A stretch of DNA of 64,000 nt from Reichenbachiella agariperforans (GCF_900142205.1 NZ_FRAA01000004.1:186001-250000), one strand, 5' to 3'; shown: positions 27,027-36,088, counted from the stretch's first letter. The notes: a model not told the origin generated them from the sequence alone. Program-made: numbers and translations.

Positions 27027-30000
27027 TTAACCTTGCTTTTCGTTTTCCTTATTTCTAATCTTCGTGAAGTACCACACATTCGGTTTCACAGAAAGCTCTT
27101 CCAATACATGGTAGGCTCTTGGCTCCTTCACTTCTGGTCCATTCTCTCCTTCTTCTAGTTTCAACATTTGTGAAATTCTAGAGTTAGGGTCTTTCATGTC
27201 ACCAAAAACAATCGCTTCAGAAGGACAAGAAGCAGCACATGCTGAAGTAATCTCACCATCAACTGGTCGTCTACCTTCCATCTTAGCTCCTAATTTTCCT
27301 GCTTGGATTCTCTGAACACAGAAAGAACATTTTTCCATGACACCTCTAGATCGAACAGTAACATCTGGGTTCAATACCATTTTACCCAAATCATTGTTCA
27401 TTGAAGTGTTTTCTGCAAACTGATCGTTATCGTGGTACTTGAACCAGTTAAATCTTCTTACTTTATATGGACAGTTGTTCGCACAATATCTTGTGCCGAT
27501 ACATCTGTTGTAAGCCATTTGGTTGAGTCCCTCTGTCGAGTGGTTGGTAGCAGCTACTGGACAAACTGTCTCACAAGGAGCGTTGTTACACTGCTGACAC
27601 ATCATCGGCTGGAAGGTCACCTCTGGATTCTCAGCTGCTGCTACTTCCATAGCTGCGTTTTTCGCCAGAGCTCCACCTTTGCTATCCACGATCTCTTCGT
27701 CGAAGCTGTAATATCTATCTATTCTCAACCAAGTCATTTCTCTTCGGTTGAGGACTTCTTCTTTACCTACGACTGGCACGTTGTTCTCTGCCTGACACGA
27801 AACGGTACAAGCACCACATCCAGTACAAGAGTTCAAGTCGATGGTCATACCCCAGTGGTGGTTTGGGTACTCATGACCAGACCATAGCGAGATCGCTCCT
27901 GGCTTCTCTTTACCACTGTATGTAGAGATCATTGGTTGACTTCTACCTGCACTTGCATCTTTTTGGTATTTCGAAAGAATAGATTCTTGGATCACATTCT
28001 CTCTACCCATATACGTCTGGTGTGTCTGTGTCTGAGCGATTCTGTATTCTTCACCACTCATTTCTACTTTGACACCTGAAGTTACGTTGAGATTCTGAGC
28101 CCCTGACTTGTAACTGATCAAAGGGTATGCATTGACACCAACACCGTTCGCGACTTTACCTGCTTTGGTTCTACCGAACCCTATGGCTACTCCTACCGTT
28201 CCTTTTGCTTGCCCTGGCTGTACCAGTGCTGGCAATTTCACGGTTTGGTTACCTACAGTCAAGGTTACCAACTGCGTTTTCATATCTCCTAGCTCTAGCC
28301 CAAGCTCGTTAGCCATCGCTGGTGAAATTGTCAAATAATTATCCCAAACTGCCTTAGTGATCGGATCAGGCATCTCCTGTAGCCAAGGATTATTAGCCTG
28401 AGTACCGTTACCTACGCTGTAGTTTTCATAAACGACCAATTCAATATCCGAACCTGTAGTCGACAACCCTTTGGCTGCTGCATTTAAGTCCGCGCTGAAA
28501 GTCGCTGCTGATGCTTCTATCGTGTTTTCGATCACACCATCTTGCAATGTCTTGTCCCAGAAGCCTTGTGCATCACCAGACTGACCTGCTGACCATTTGT
28601 TCTTCAAGAAGTCATAATAAGAAGTGCTGTTACCTGCCCAAGCCAAGAATGACTCACCTGCCTGACGTGTGTCAAACAATGGAGAAATCGTAGGCTGAGA
28701 GAAACTGAACTTACCTGCTACTGCTTCAAAATCATTCCAAGACTCTAAATAGTGGCTATCAGGAGCTAAAGCCTTTACCAAAGAAGTCGTTTCATCTTTT
28801 CTATCTGAAGTAGAAAGAGTGAATTTAGCCTTCTTCAAGCCTTCTGCTAGTTTAGATCCCAATGCGTGATCATAAACCGGGTTACAGTTAAAAAACAAAA
28901 CTCCACCGTAGTTACCTGCATTGAGGCTCTTGATGAAGTTTACCATTTGTGTATCATTACCTTTTCTGGTGTTAACAGAAGCGGCTAAATCTATCGTCGA
29001 GCTATAACAACCTAGTAGGTTGTTGATAGCATTGATAATCACTTGAACGTTTTCGTCATTCGATCCTGATACAACCAAAGATTTCTCTTTGCTCGCCCAT
29101 AGATCATTGGCTGCCTTCGTCAGTACAGCCGTATCAGCCAACTTAGGAGCAGACACTTTGCTCGCACCCGCTTTGGCCGCTATCAAGTTATAGAGGTTAG
29201 CCACGTAAGTTGCTTGCTCCGATGGCTTGATCCCTGATCTATAATCAGCATTAGACCCTGTCAAAGAAAGGTTTGACTCAAATGAGTACAACCTCGACAT
29301 GGTCTTCTTTTTATCACTTAATCTTCTAGTCTGAGCAAATTGCTTGCTGTGAAGCGTATGGTTCAGCCAGTTACCTAAGAAATCAGCATCGAAAGACACG
29401 ATCGTGTCTGCTTTGCTAAAATCATACGAAGGGACAACTCTTGAACCAAAAGACTTTTCATTGGCCGAAAGAATACCGCTGAATGAAACTTGATCATATT
29501 GGATATGCTCTATTCCTGCATACTTTGATTTCAATTGATCAATCGCCGCTAATGTAGAAGGAGAAAATACAGAGTTGCTAATGAGGGCAATCTTGCCAGC
29601 AGAAGCCAATTGCTTTGCCACCTCTTTGTCCAGATCAGCCCAAGAAACAGACTTGCCGTCCAACTCTGGACCTTTCAATCTTTCTTTATCATATAGAGAT
29701 AGTACAGAAGCTTCTACTTGAGAAGAAGTACCTCCTCCACTAACAGAAGACAATTTATTACCAGCCACCTTGATTGGTCGACCTTCTCTAGTTTTTACTA
29801 CTACACTACAGTAATCATTACCATTGACATAAGTCGTCGCATAATAGTTAGGGATACCTGGATCTACATCCGCAGGCTTATTCAAATAAGGGATGGCCTT
29901 TCTCACTGGAGTCTCACAAGCTGCCAAAGATGCCGCAGCAACTCCAAAGCCCATCAACTTCAAAAAGTCCCTTCTACTCGCTCCAGTTCCTTCTGATTCA

Positions 30001-30110
30001 CCATTAATTGGCAAATACTCAGGGAATTCTTTTTCAGCATTTTTCTCGAATTCTGGATTTTTGGTCAATTCCTCTAATCCTTTCCAGTATTGCTTTTTGG
30101 TTTCTTTCAT
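27027..30110 (-). CDS. actB: alternative complex III iron-sulfur/molybdopterin-like subunit ActB
   Basis: ActB (1027 residues) is a fusion of a molybdopterin-oxidoreductase-like domain, which lacks Mo cofactor in studied complexes, and a C-terminal ferredoxin domain. The Tat-type signal RRDFLKLMGFG lies unusually far inside, at about residues 47-57, after a charged leader. This is the TAT-variant form of the family. The C-terminal part has four cysteine clusters: CTGCGACTVSC, CQQCNNAPCETVC, CIGTRYCANNC and CSFCVQRI with CAASCP. Together they can hold three [4Fe-4S] and one [3Fe-4S] clusters. It follows actA by 36 bases. Confidence 0.97.
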   Translation of the reverse strand: MKETKKQYWKGLEELTKNPEFEKNAEKEFPEYLPINGESEGTGASRRDFLKLMGFGVAAASLAACETPVRKAIPYLNKPADVDPGIPNYYATTYVNGNDYCSVVVKTREGRPIKVAGNKLSSVSGGGTSSQVEASVLSLYDKERLKGPELDGKSVSWADLDKEVAKQLASAGKIALISNSVFSPSTLAAIDQLKSKYAGIEHIQYDQVSFSGILSANEKSFGSRVVPSYDFSKADTIVSFDADFLGNWLNHTLHSKQFAQTRRLSDKKKTMSRLYSFESNLSLTGSNADYRSGIKPSEQATYVANLYNLIAAKAGASKVSAPKLADTAVLTKAANDLWASKEKSLVVSGSNDENVQVIINAINNLLGCYSSTIDLAASVNTRKGNDTQMVNFIKSLNAGNYGGVLFFNCNPVYDHALGSKLAEGLKKAKFTLSTSDRKDETTSLVKALAPDSHYLESWNDFEAVAGKFSFSQPTISPLFDTRQAGESFLAWAGNSTSYYDFLKNKWSAGQSGDAQGFWDKTLQDGVIENTIEASAATFSADLNAAAKGLSTTGSDIELVVYENYSVGNGTQANNPWLQEMPDPITKAVWDNYLTISPAMANELGLELGDMKTQLVTLTVGNQTVKLPALVQPGQAKGTVGVAIGFGRTKAGKVANGVGVNAYPLISYKSGAQNLNVTSGVKVEMSGEEYRIAQTQTHQTYMGRENVIQESILSKYQKDASAGRSQPMISTYSGKEKPGAISLWSGHEYPNHHWGMTIDLNSCTGCGACTVSCQAENNVPVVGKEEVLNRREMTWLRIDRYYSFDEEIVDSKGGALAKNAAMEVAAAENPEVTFQPMMCQQCNNAPCETVCPVAATNHSTEGLNQMAYNRCIGTRYCANNCPYKVRRFNWFKYHDNDQFAENTSMNNDLGKMVLNPDVTVRSRGVMEKCSFCVQRIQAGKLGAKMEGRRPVDGEITSACAASCPSEAIVFGDMKDPNSRISQMLKLEEGENGPEVKEPRAYHVLEELSVKPNVWYFTKIRNKENEKQG

Positions 30111-30146
30111 TTTATGATATCTATCCCAAAGATTCTTTTCAATTAA

Positions 30147-31415
30147 TTAATAGTGACATTTAGCACATTCGAGTCCTCCAATGTCTTCAACTTTCATTGG
30201 CTCCTTGCTATGCTCTGCGTGTAGTTCCACCAGATTATCATAGTACTCGTTGCCTTTGGCATTGACATCAGTTTCTCTGTGACAGTTGATACACCATCCC
30301 ATCGTAAGTGGGGCGTATTGATATACAACATCCATTTCCTCGATAGGACCATGACAAGTCTGACATTCTATCTCCCCAACAGCGACGTGCTGTGAGTGAT
30401 TGAAGTAGGCCAAATCAGGCAGGTTGTGTATTCTCACCCATTCGATTGGCTGGTTGTTTTCAACAGCCGCATATATTTTTTGGATTTCTGGCGATTCGGT
30501 TTTGATCGCCGAGTGACAGTTCATACAAATATTAGGAGAAGGGATATTGGCATTCTTACTCTTTCTAACCCCTGTATGACAGTAGTTACAATCGATTTGA
30601 TTATCTCCTGCATGTATTTTGTGAGAGAAAGCAATAGGCTGCGTTGGCTCATACCCTTGTTGCACACCGATGGTAAACAATCCATCAATAACGGATTTTA
30701 AAACGATCGCCGTAAAGATAAAAGCAACCAACCCTAAAAACGCATTACTCTTAACTAGCGCGACTACATCAAAGGTTTGATTAACGATCTCCTTATCCTC
30801 TTCTGCTAGCTCGTCCTTTTGTGAAAGGTATTTCTTAAGTACAGAAATAATCATTGCCAAAACCACAAGAATCAACACTAGAATGATCAAAATGACGATC
30901 ATCAAGATATTAACCATCCCTGATGGCTCTTGCTCAGTAGCGACTGCTCCTCCTGTAGTATCTCCTGCAACTGGCGCTGCAGCTACTGGTTCTTTTTCTG
31001 ATTCCGCTTTTAAATAAGCGACGATGGACAGTATCTCTTCGTCAGCAAAATCAAAAGAAGTCATTTGAGTCTTATTAAACTCTTCGTACAGTTTAACAGC
31101 ATAAGGATCACCACTGCTGATTACTTTTTGAGAGTTCTTGACAAATGCCGTGATCCACGCAACATCTCTTCTTTTGTGCACGTCTTTAAGTGCAGGTCCC
31201 ACTACCTTTTCATTGACCGCATGACAGACTGTACAATTGGCCTTGAATAATTTTTCTCCGCTAGATATTACTGCCTCATCACTGGGGATAGTAGTTCCAG
31301 CATCTTGTGCCATCGCTACATTTTGAGTCAATAAAACTGAAAAAATTAGTGAAAGAAATAACAAGCCTTTAAGCGAGCTACCCTTATTTGAATTGTAACT
31401 ATATTTTTTTAACAT
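30147..31415 (-). CDS. actA: alternative complex III multiheme cytochrome c subunit ActA
   Basis: This 422-residue protein carries six CxxCH motifs. One (CTVCH) lies in an N-terminal monoheme cytochrome c domain after the signal peptide, and five (CNYCH, CMNCH, CQTCH, CINCH, CAKCH) lie in the C-terminal pentaheme domain. Two membrane spans sit between these parts. The fused monoheme domain is the Bacteroidota version of ActA. It is the first gene of the operon, and a consensus promoter lies 38-68 bases upstream of its ATG. Confidence 0.96.
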   Translation of the reverse strand: MLKKYSYNSNKGSSLKGLLFLSLIFSVLLTQNVAMAQDAGTTIPSDEAVISSGEKLFKANCTVCHAVNEKVVGPALKDVHKRRDVAWITAFVKNSQKVISSGDPYAVKLYEEFNKTQMTSFDFADEEILSIVAYLKAESEKEPVAAAPVAGDTTGGAVATEQEPSGMVNILMIVILIILVLILVVLAMIISVLKKYLSQKDELAEEDKEIVNQTFDVVALVKSNAFLGLVAFIFTAIVLKSVIDGLFTIGVQQGYEPTQPIAFSHKIHAGDNQIDCNYCHTGVRKSKNANIPSPNICMNCHSAIKTESPEIQKIYAAVENNQPIEWVRIHNLPDLAYFNHSQHVAVGEIECQTCHGPIEEMDVVYQYAPLTMGWCINCHRETDVNAKGNEYYDNLVELHAEHSKEPMKVEDIGGLECAKCHY

Positions 31416-31452
31416 CAGTTTTTGCTTTCCTTTTACTACAAAAAAGTGGTTG

Positions 31453-31483
31453 CAAATGTAGCCACGGGTTTTTCAATTTCAAA
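31453..31483 (-). promoter_or_regulatory. Bacteroidota-type sigma-ABfr promoter of the act-cta operon
   Basis: On the minus strand TTTG (31483-31480) and TACATTTG (31460-31453) are separated by exactly 19 bases, matching the TTTG-N19-TAnnTTTG consensus with no mismatch. Predicted transcription would begin near 31446, leaving a leader of about 30 bases before actA. Confidence 0.8.
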
Positions 31484-31680
31484 GGGTGATTTCTCGCTAA
31501 AAAGCCCACTTCTTCACCTACACCTCTCATCCATTGCTTTATATACTGATTAACAGGTGATTACGTTTATTTTCTAAGTAGTAAAATAAGGCTATTTAGA
31601 ACTATTACAAATAAATAATTGAGACGTATTATATACCTCAAAATAGAAGAGAATGCAATAGGTATTTGTACGGAAAATTT

Positions 31681-31720
31681 GAATACATAATAATACTATG
31701 TATAATTGTCTTATGTATTC
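31681..31720. promoter_or_regulatory. putative PadR operator
   Basis: Two overlapping inverted repeats surround the padR start. ATACATA (31683-31689) pairs with TATGTAT (31697-31703) across 7 bases. GAATACATA (31681-31689) also pairs with TATGTATTC (31712-31720). PadR proteins typically bind ATGT/ACAT dyads near their own promoter, so autoregulation is a reasonable inference. Confidence 0.5.
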
Positions 31721-32048
31721 AAACGAACTCATCAAAGGCACACTTAAAACCATCATTCTAAAACTGCTTCAGGATAGTGGAAGAATGTACGGTTACGAAA
31801 TCACACAAAGGGTAAAGTCTCTCACCGACGACAAAATCAACCTAACCGAGGGAGCGTTATATCCGACTCTTCACAAACTACAAGCGGAAAGTCTTATTAC
31901 TTCAGAACAAGAGATATTTAATGGAAGAAAAAGAAAGTACTACTCCATAACAGAAACAGGTCAAGCCAATGCAACAGCTCGGGCTGAGGAATTCATTTCT
32001 TTCACCAAGACCATGTTTGCCATCATCAAGCCTCAATTGACCAAATAA
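31698..32048 (+). CDS. PadR family transcriptional regulator
   Basis: This protein of 111-116 residues is a PadR-type winged helix-turn-helix regulator. LIKGTLKTIILKLL leads into the helix-turn-helix, followed by the family segment RMYGYEITQRV. LTEGALYPTLHKLQAESLI and the wing ending RKRKYYSITETG complete the domain, and a C-terminal dimerisation helix follows. Starts are possible at 31698 or 31713; the second (residues MYSNEL) leaves the dyad partly in the leader. It lies six bases before the M23 peptidase gene, which it presumably controls. PadR genes in this phylum often pair with one membrane protein. Confidence 0.9.
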   Translation: MYNCLMYSNELIKGTLKTIILKLLQDSGRMYGYEITQRVKSLTDDKINLTEGALYPTLHKLQAESLITSEQEIFNGRKRKYYSITETGQANATARAEEFISFTKTMFAIIKPQLTK

Positions 32049-32054
32049 GCCCTT

Positions 32055-32753
32055 ATGCTCACCAACAATCAAATTCTCTATATATCCAACGATCTAAAAT
32101 CTAAAGAACTATCCGCAGGCTTCAGACCTGAGGCACTAGATCACATCTGCTGTATGGTAGAGAGACACTTGATCACTGGTTTGCAATTTCGAGAAGCCTA
32201 TGCGCTAGCACTACTAGATTTTGGAGACCAAGGGTTTACAGAATTAAAACAAACAAGTCCTATTATTCAGCAAAAACGAAAAACCATGATACAACAACTA
32301 TTAACCTCAAGTCTCGCCGCTTCAATATTTTGTTACGTGTTTAACGTGTCTATCACAGACAGACCATCTATGCACCCTATCGCGCCAGAGACTGTCATCA
32401 CTTCAAGTTTTGGCTTGCGAGTAGACCCCATCTCGAAAACCAAGAAGCCTCATCATGGAATAGATTTCAAAAGCCCTAGCGGCACACCCATTAAAGCTTC
32501 TGGAGATGGGGTGATCCTCTTTGCAGAACCTGACGGGTTTTACGGCAACAAGGTCATCATTCAACATGACAAGGAATACCAATCCATATACGCTCATCTA
32601 GGCAAAATCATGGTAGAGACAGGTCAAACTATCAAAAAAGGAGAAATCATCGGTACGGTTGGTAATACAGGGAGGACTACTGCCCCACATCTACATTTTG
32701 AAATCACTCAAAATGGAAAACATGTCGATCCAGCAGCATATCTATTAGAATGA
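32055..32753 (+). CDS. membrane-anchored M23 family peptidase, PadR-linked
   Basis: This 232-residue protein has three parts. Residues 1-75 form a helical segment with DHICCMVER and ALLDFGDQGFTELKQ, resembling the N-terminal prefix seen on PadR-linked membrane proteins in Bacteroidota (recalled, not searched). A membrane span follows (LLTSSLAASIFCYVF). Residues 115-232 are an M23 LytM-type peptidase domain with Zn ligands HHGIDF and PHLHFEI and the usual TPIKASGDG and GEIIGTVGNTG segments. It would cleave peptide bonds in peptidoglycan from a membrane anchor. The joining of the prefix to a peptidase is unusual. Confidence 0.85.
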   Translation: MLTNNQILYISNDLKSKELSAGFRPEALDHICCMVERHLITGLQFREAYALALLDFGDQGFTELKQTSPIIQQKRKTMIQQLLTSSLAASIFCYVFNVSITDRPSMHPIAPETVITSSFGLRVDPISKTKKPHHGIDFKSPSGTPIKASGDGVILFAEPDGFYGNKVIIQHDKEYQSIYAHLGKIMVETGQTIKKGEIIGTVGNTGRTTAPHLHFEITQNGKHVDPAAYLLE

Positions 32754-32759
32754 TAAAAC

Positions 32760-33431
32760 TCAAATAGCACTATCATCGGTCTTGATCTTCATCAAGACCG
32801 AAAATGCATCATTAATATTTTTTGACTCCACGACGATCGAAAATTCATTGGATGTTGAGATCACCTCTATGATGTTGATCCCATACCACGCAATCATTTT
32901 GAATATATAATAATAGAGCCCATAAGCACGCACATTAGATGCCTTTAGCATGACTGTTGCGGAACTAAGTTCTTTATTACCAGTCAGGTACTGCTCATTT
33001 TTGAAGATATGCTCCACACGATCCGATATATTATCACTGATAATTAACGTGCGCTCATACATCCCTTGAGTAAAGGAACAATACGTGTCGGGTATACTCT
33101 GAATCTCATGGAGTAGACGTGTCTGGTTTTCGGTCAACGTCGAAGAATTGATATAAGTAAAAGTTGACAACCCCGAACGAACGAAAATATCACCAATATG
33201 TGCTCTAAAGTTCTTAGGGTTCAAATTAAGTGAATTAGTCCCCATCGTAGAGCGTCGCTTTAGTGCCATCAAAATAGACGCTTCGGTAGCTTCCTTCATC
33301 AGCTCCTTAGAGACAAACGGCTGTAACAACCTCGCCAATGAGGAATAATTGATCAAGCCAGCATTCATCGCTTCTTCCACAAAAGGCATCTTACGAATCC
33401 CCTCCTCAACTATGTCAGATATCTTCTTCAT
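32760..33431 (-). CDS. ACT-domain-containing protein of unknown function
   Basis: This 223-residue protein is not one I can name. The N-terminal half is helical (ISDIVEEGIRKM, SSLARLLQPFVSKEL) and basic, and could be a DNA- or protein-binding part. The C-terminal 60 residues fit an ACT domain: VRAYGLYYYIFKMIAWYGIN, then IIEVISTSNEFSIVV and a final helix, as in aspartokinases. It is divergent from lysA, so amino-acid sensing linked to lysine or diaminopimelate supply is a plausible inference. Its last codons form a perfect hairpin facing the M23 peptidase gene. Confidence 0.7.
   Translation of the reverse strand: MKKISDIVEEGIRKMPFVEEAMNAGLINYSSLARLLQPFVSKELMKEATEASILMALKRRSTMGTNSLNLNPKNFRAHIGDIFVRSGLSTFTYINSSTLTENQTRLLHEIQSIPDTYCSFTQGMYERTLIISDNISDRVEHIFKNEQYLTGNKELSSATVMLKASNVRAYGLYYYIFKMIAWYGINIIEVISTSNEFSIVVESKNINDAFSVLMKIKTDDSAI
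32777..32800. repeat. 10-bp stem-loop at convergent gene ends
   Basis: CGGTCTTGAT and ATCAAGACCG are perfect arms around CTTC. The element lies 24 bases after the M23 peptidase stop on plus, and inside the last codons of the ACT-protein gene on minus. It could end plus-strand transcription, but lacks a U-run. Confidence 0.5.
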
Positions 33432-33505
33432 TTGTTAAATTATTAACACAGCGCAAAGTATATGAAAATATTTCACATTTATTTCACACACCGACTACTA
33501 AAAAA

Positions 33506-33513
33506 TACTTTTG
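33506..33513 (+). promoter_or_regulatory. -7 element (TACTTTTG) of the lysA promoter
   Basis: TACTTTTG matches TAnnTTTG exactly, 28 bases before the lysA ATG. The -33 region is only weakly matched (TTTC at 33482-33485 with a 20-base spacer). Predicted start of transcription is near 33520. Confidence 0.5.
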
Positions 33514-33541
33514 AAGAACCGAAAATGTAAAATCGATAACA

Positions 33542-34717
33542 ATGGCAGTACAGACCCCTTTTTATTACTACGACCTAGCTCTATTAGAAAACACGCTTCA
33601 AGCGCTGAATGATGCTATACCTAGTTCAAAATTCAAGGTACACTATGCTGTCAAGGCCAACGCAGAAGATCGAATACTACAGACGATACAGCGATATGGA
33701 CTAGGGGCAGACTGCGTGAGTGGCAATGAAATCACCAAGTCCATCGCCTGTGGATTCAACCCATCAGAGATCGTACTCGCTGGTGTAGGCAAAAGTGATG
33801 CAGAACTGCATACTGCCATCTCCAATGGCATCCATAGTATCAACTGCGAATCAATAGAGGAGCTAGAAGTGATCAATGAAATCGCTGAGCAGAACAACCG
33901 TGTGGCGAACATATCGTTCCGAATCAACCCAAATGTGGATGCCAAAACACACCACAAAATCACGACTGGTCTCAGCGAAAACAAGTTCGGCATTCCAATC
34001 AGTGAAGTGAGCCGAGCCATTGCCGAAATCCGAAAGATGGAATTTCTATCTCTCTCTGGTATTCATTTCCATATTGGCTCTCAGATTCTATCGATGGATC
34101 CGTTTATCAAACTATGCAACCAAGTAAACACGCTGTTAGACGAGATCGAAGGAGAAGGAATTCAACTCGACCACATCAATGTAGGTGGTGGGCTAGGAAT
34201 CGACTATTTGAATCCTGACCAAAACCCAATTCCAGATTTTGAGAAATATTTTGCTGTATTCCATGAACATTTAAATGTACGAGATGGTCAGACGGTTCAT
34301 TTCGAACTTGGCAGATCGGTAGTTGCCCAGTGTGGTTCCTTGATAACCAAAGTACTCTATGTCAAAAAAGGAGCTACAAAAAACTTTGCAATCGTAGATG
34401 CCGGCATGACAGAACTCATCAGACCAGCACTTTATGACTCTTATCACGAGATGGAAAACATCACTGCTGACTCATTACTAGGAACAGACAACTACTCTGT
34501 AGTAGGTCCAATATGCGAGAGTTCAGATGTTTTTGGTGAATTAGAAATGCCTATCACAAAGCGTGGAGACTTAATCAAAATCAAATCTGCTGGAGCCTAC
34601 GGACAAGTACTAAGTTCAAATTATAATTTAAGAGATAGTGCAAAAGCATACTATTCTGATAAAAATGAATTAACATCGTGGGTTGGAAGTGAAAAAAAAG
34701 AAACCTCACTTACCTAA
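33542..34717 (+). CDS. lysA: diaminopimelate decarboxylase
   Basis: LysA decarboxylates meso-diaminopimelate to L-lysine. This 391-residue PLP enzyme has the alanine-racemase-type barrel with the PLP lysine in HYAVKAN near residue 39. The conserved HFHIGSQI and GGGLGIDY follow, and the C-terminal beta domain carries CESSDVFG and SAGAYG. Length fits the family. It is preceded by a -7 promoter element, is divergent from the ACT-domain gene, and is followed by an intrinsic terminator, so it appears to be a single-gene transcript. Confidence 0.96.
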   Translation: MAVQTPFYYYDLALLENTLQALNDAIPSSKFKVHYAVKANAEDRILQTIQRYGLGADCVSGNEITKSIACGFNPSEIVLAGVGKSDAELHTAISNGIHSINCESIEELEVINEIAEQNNRVANISFRINPNVDAKTHHKITTGLSENKFGIPISEVSRAIAEIRKMEFLSLSGIHFHIGSQILSMDPFIKLCNQVNTLLDEIEGEGIQLDHINVGGGLGIDYLNPDQNPIPDFEKYFAVFHEHLNVRDGQTVHFELGRSVVAQCGSLITKVLYVKKGATKNFAIVDAGMTELIRPALYDSYHEMENITADSLLGTDNYSVVGPICESSDVFGELEMPITKRGDLIKIKSAGAYGQVLSSNYNLRDSAKAYYSDKNELTSWVGSEKKETSLT

Positions 34718-34749
34718 GAGACTGAATAAGTAGTTTAACGACTAGAGAA

Positions 34750-34776
34750 GGGCAGAAGAAATTCTGCTCTTTTTTT
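34750..34776 (+). terminator. intrinsic terminator of lysA
   Basis: GGGCAGAA (34750-34757) and TTCTGCTC (34762-34769) form an 8-bp stem with one G-U pair around GAAA, followed by seven T residues. It lies 33 bases after the lysA stop. Confidence 0.9.
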
Positions 34777-34917
34777 GCATAAATACCACTAAGCTAAACC
34801 AGTTGCACCCCAAGCAACTACTCCTCTTTGAGATTCAAAAATCATAAAGAGGATTTATCTTAATCACTCCCTCGCACAATCTCAACTAGAGTTACCCCAA
34901 ATAATAGCTGAATAGTA

Positions 34918-34925
34918 TATCTTTG
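34918..34925 (+). promoter_or_regulatory. -7 element (TATCTTTG) before the sphingolipid genes
   Basis: TATCTTTG matches TAnnTTTG exactly and is 41 bases before the GNAT gene start. No good -33 TTTG is present at the right distance, so the assignment rests on the -7 box and its position after a terminator. Confidence 0.45.
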
Positions 34926-34966
34926 TGCGATGCGCAGTTGCCTGCTAACCCACTTTAAATTATCCA

Positions 34967-36088
34967 ATGGTTTCGATTAAGCTTGTCTCTACTAAAAAAG
35001 AACTTAAACAGTTCATTGATTTCCCTCACGACTTATACGCATCCAACCCTAACTATGTCCCTGAACTGTACATGAGTCAGTATGAGATTTTGGATAAAAA
35101 ATCTGCTCCATTTTTCTTGCATTCTGAAGCAGACTACTTCTTAGCAGAGAGAGATGGAAAGATAGTAGGAAGAATAGCCGCTATCAAAAACAACAATTAC
35201 ATCGAATATACCTCCAATGAGATTGGTCATTTTGGTTTTTTTGATGTGATCAATGATTCAGAAGTAGCCAATGCGCTACTAGACAAGGCGAAAAGTTGGA
35301 TAGCAGAACGTGGACTATCACAGATGGCAGGCCCGTACAACCTATCCACGAACGAAAGTTGCGGAACGCTCATCGAGGGGTACGACCTACCTCCGACAAT
35401 CATGATGACCTTTAATGAACCGTACCTCAATGACCTCTTGATAGCATACGGATTTGAGACTGACATGACGCTACTTTCATACATTGTCTACACGAAGGAC
35501 ATGCCCGAAAAACTAAGTAGGATGTCTGGACTACTCAAAGACCGGTTAGAATCGAAAGGAATCACCATAAGAAAAGCCAACCTCAAAGATTTTAAAAACG
35601 AAGTAGACAAACTCTATCGAGTATATAATAAGGCTTGGGAGAAAAACTGGGGATTTGTGCCCATGACTGAGGAGGAGTTCAAACACTCTGCCAAAGACAT
35701 GAAGCTCATAGTAGATCCAGACTTTCTTTTAATAGCTGAGGCAAAGGGAGAACCCATTGCATTTTCACTGAGCTTACCAGATCTAAATGTGGCTCAAAAA
35801 CACATCAAAAGAGGTCGTCTCCTACCGTTCGGAATATTTAAGTTACTTTATTACAAAAGAAAGATAGATCGAGTGAGGGTAATCACCCTTGGAGTTGTCG
35901 AAGAATATAGGAAGTTGGGTATCGATGCATATTTCTATGCCAAAGCGTTCGAAGAAAGCAAAAACAAAAATCTACTTTATGGTGAGGCTTCTTGGATATT
36001 GGAGAGCAACGAAATGATGAACAAAGCGTTGATAAACATCAATGCAAATGTTTACAAAAAACACAGATTGTACAAAAAAGCAATCTAA
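34967..36088 (+). CDS. GNAT-superfamily acyltransferase, putative bacterial ceramide synthase (bCerS)
   Basis: This 373-residue protein belongs to the acyl-CoA N-acyltransferase superfamily in a long form. The N-terminal part includes FPHDLYASNPNYVPEL and AERDGKIVGRIAAI. The central AGPYNLSTNESCG and GYDLPPTIMMTFN segments are conserved in homologues. The second acetyltransferase-like half ends with VITLGVVEEYRKLGID. Proteins of this type next to serine palmitoyltransferase genes include the Caulobacter ceramide synthase bCerS, which acylates 3-ketosphinganine. Here spt follows 74 bases downstream. The specific role is inferred from family and neighbour. Confidence 0.75.
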   Translation: MVSIKLVSTKKELKQFIDFPHDLYASNPNYVPELYMSQYEILDKKSAPFFLHSEADYFLAERDGKIVGRIAAIKNNNYIEYTSNEIGHFGFFDVINDSEVANALLDKAKSWIAERGLSQMAGPYNLSTNESCGTLIEGYDLPPTIMMTFNEPYLNDLLIAYGFETDMTLLSYIVYTKDMPEKLSRMSGLLKDRLESKGITIRKANLKDFKNEVDKLYRVYNKAWEKNWGFVPMTEEEFKHSAKDMKLIVDPDFLLIAEAKGEPIAFSLSLPDLNVAQKHIKRGRLLPFGIFKLLYYKRKIDRVRVITLGVVEEYRKLGIDAYFYAKAFEESKNKNLLYGEASWILESNEMMNKALININANVYKKHRLYKKAI

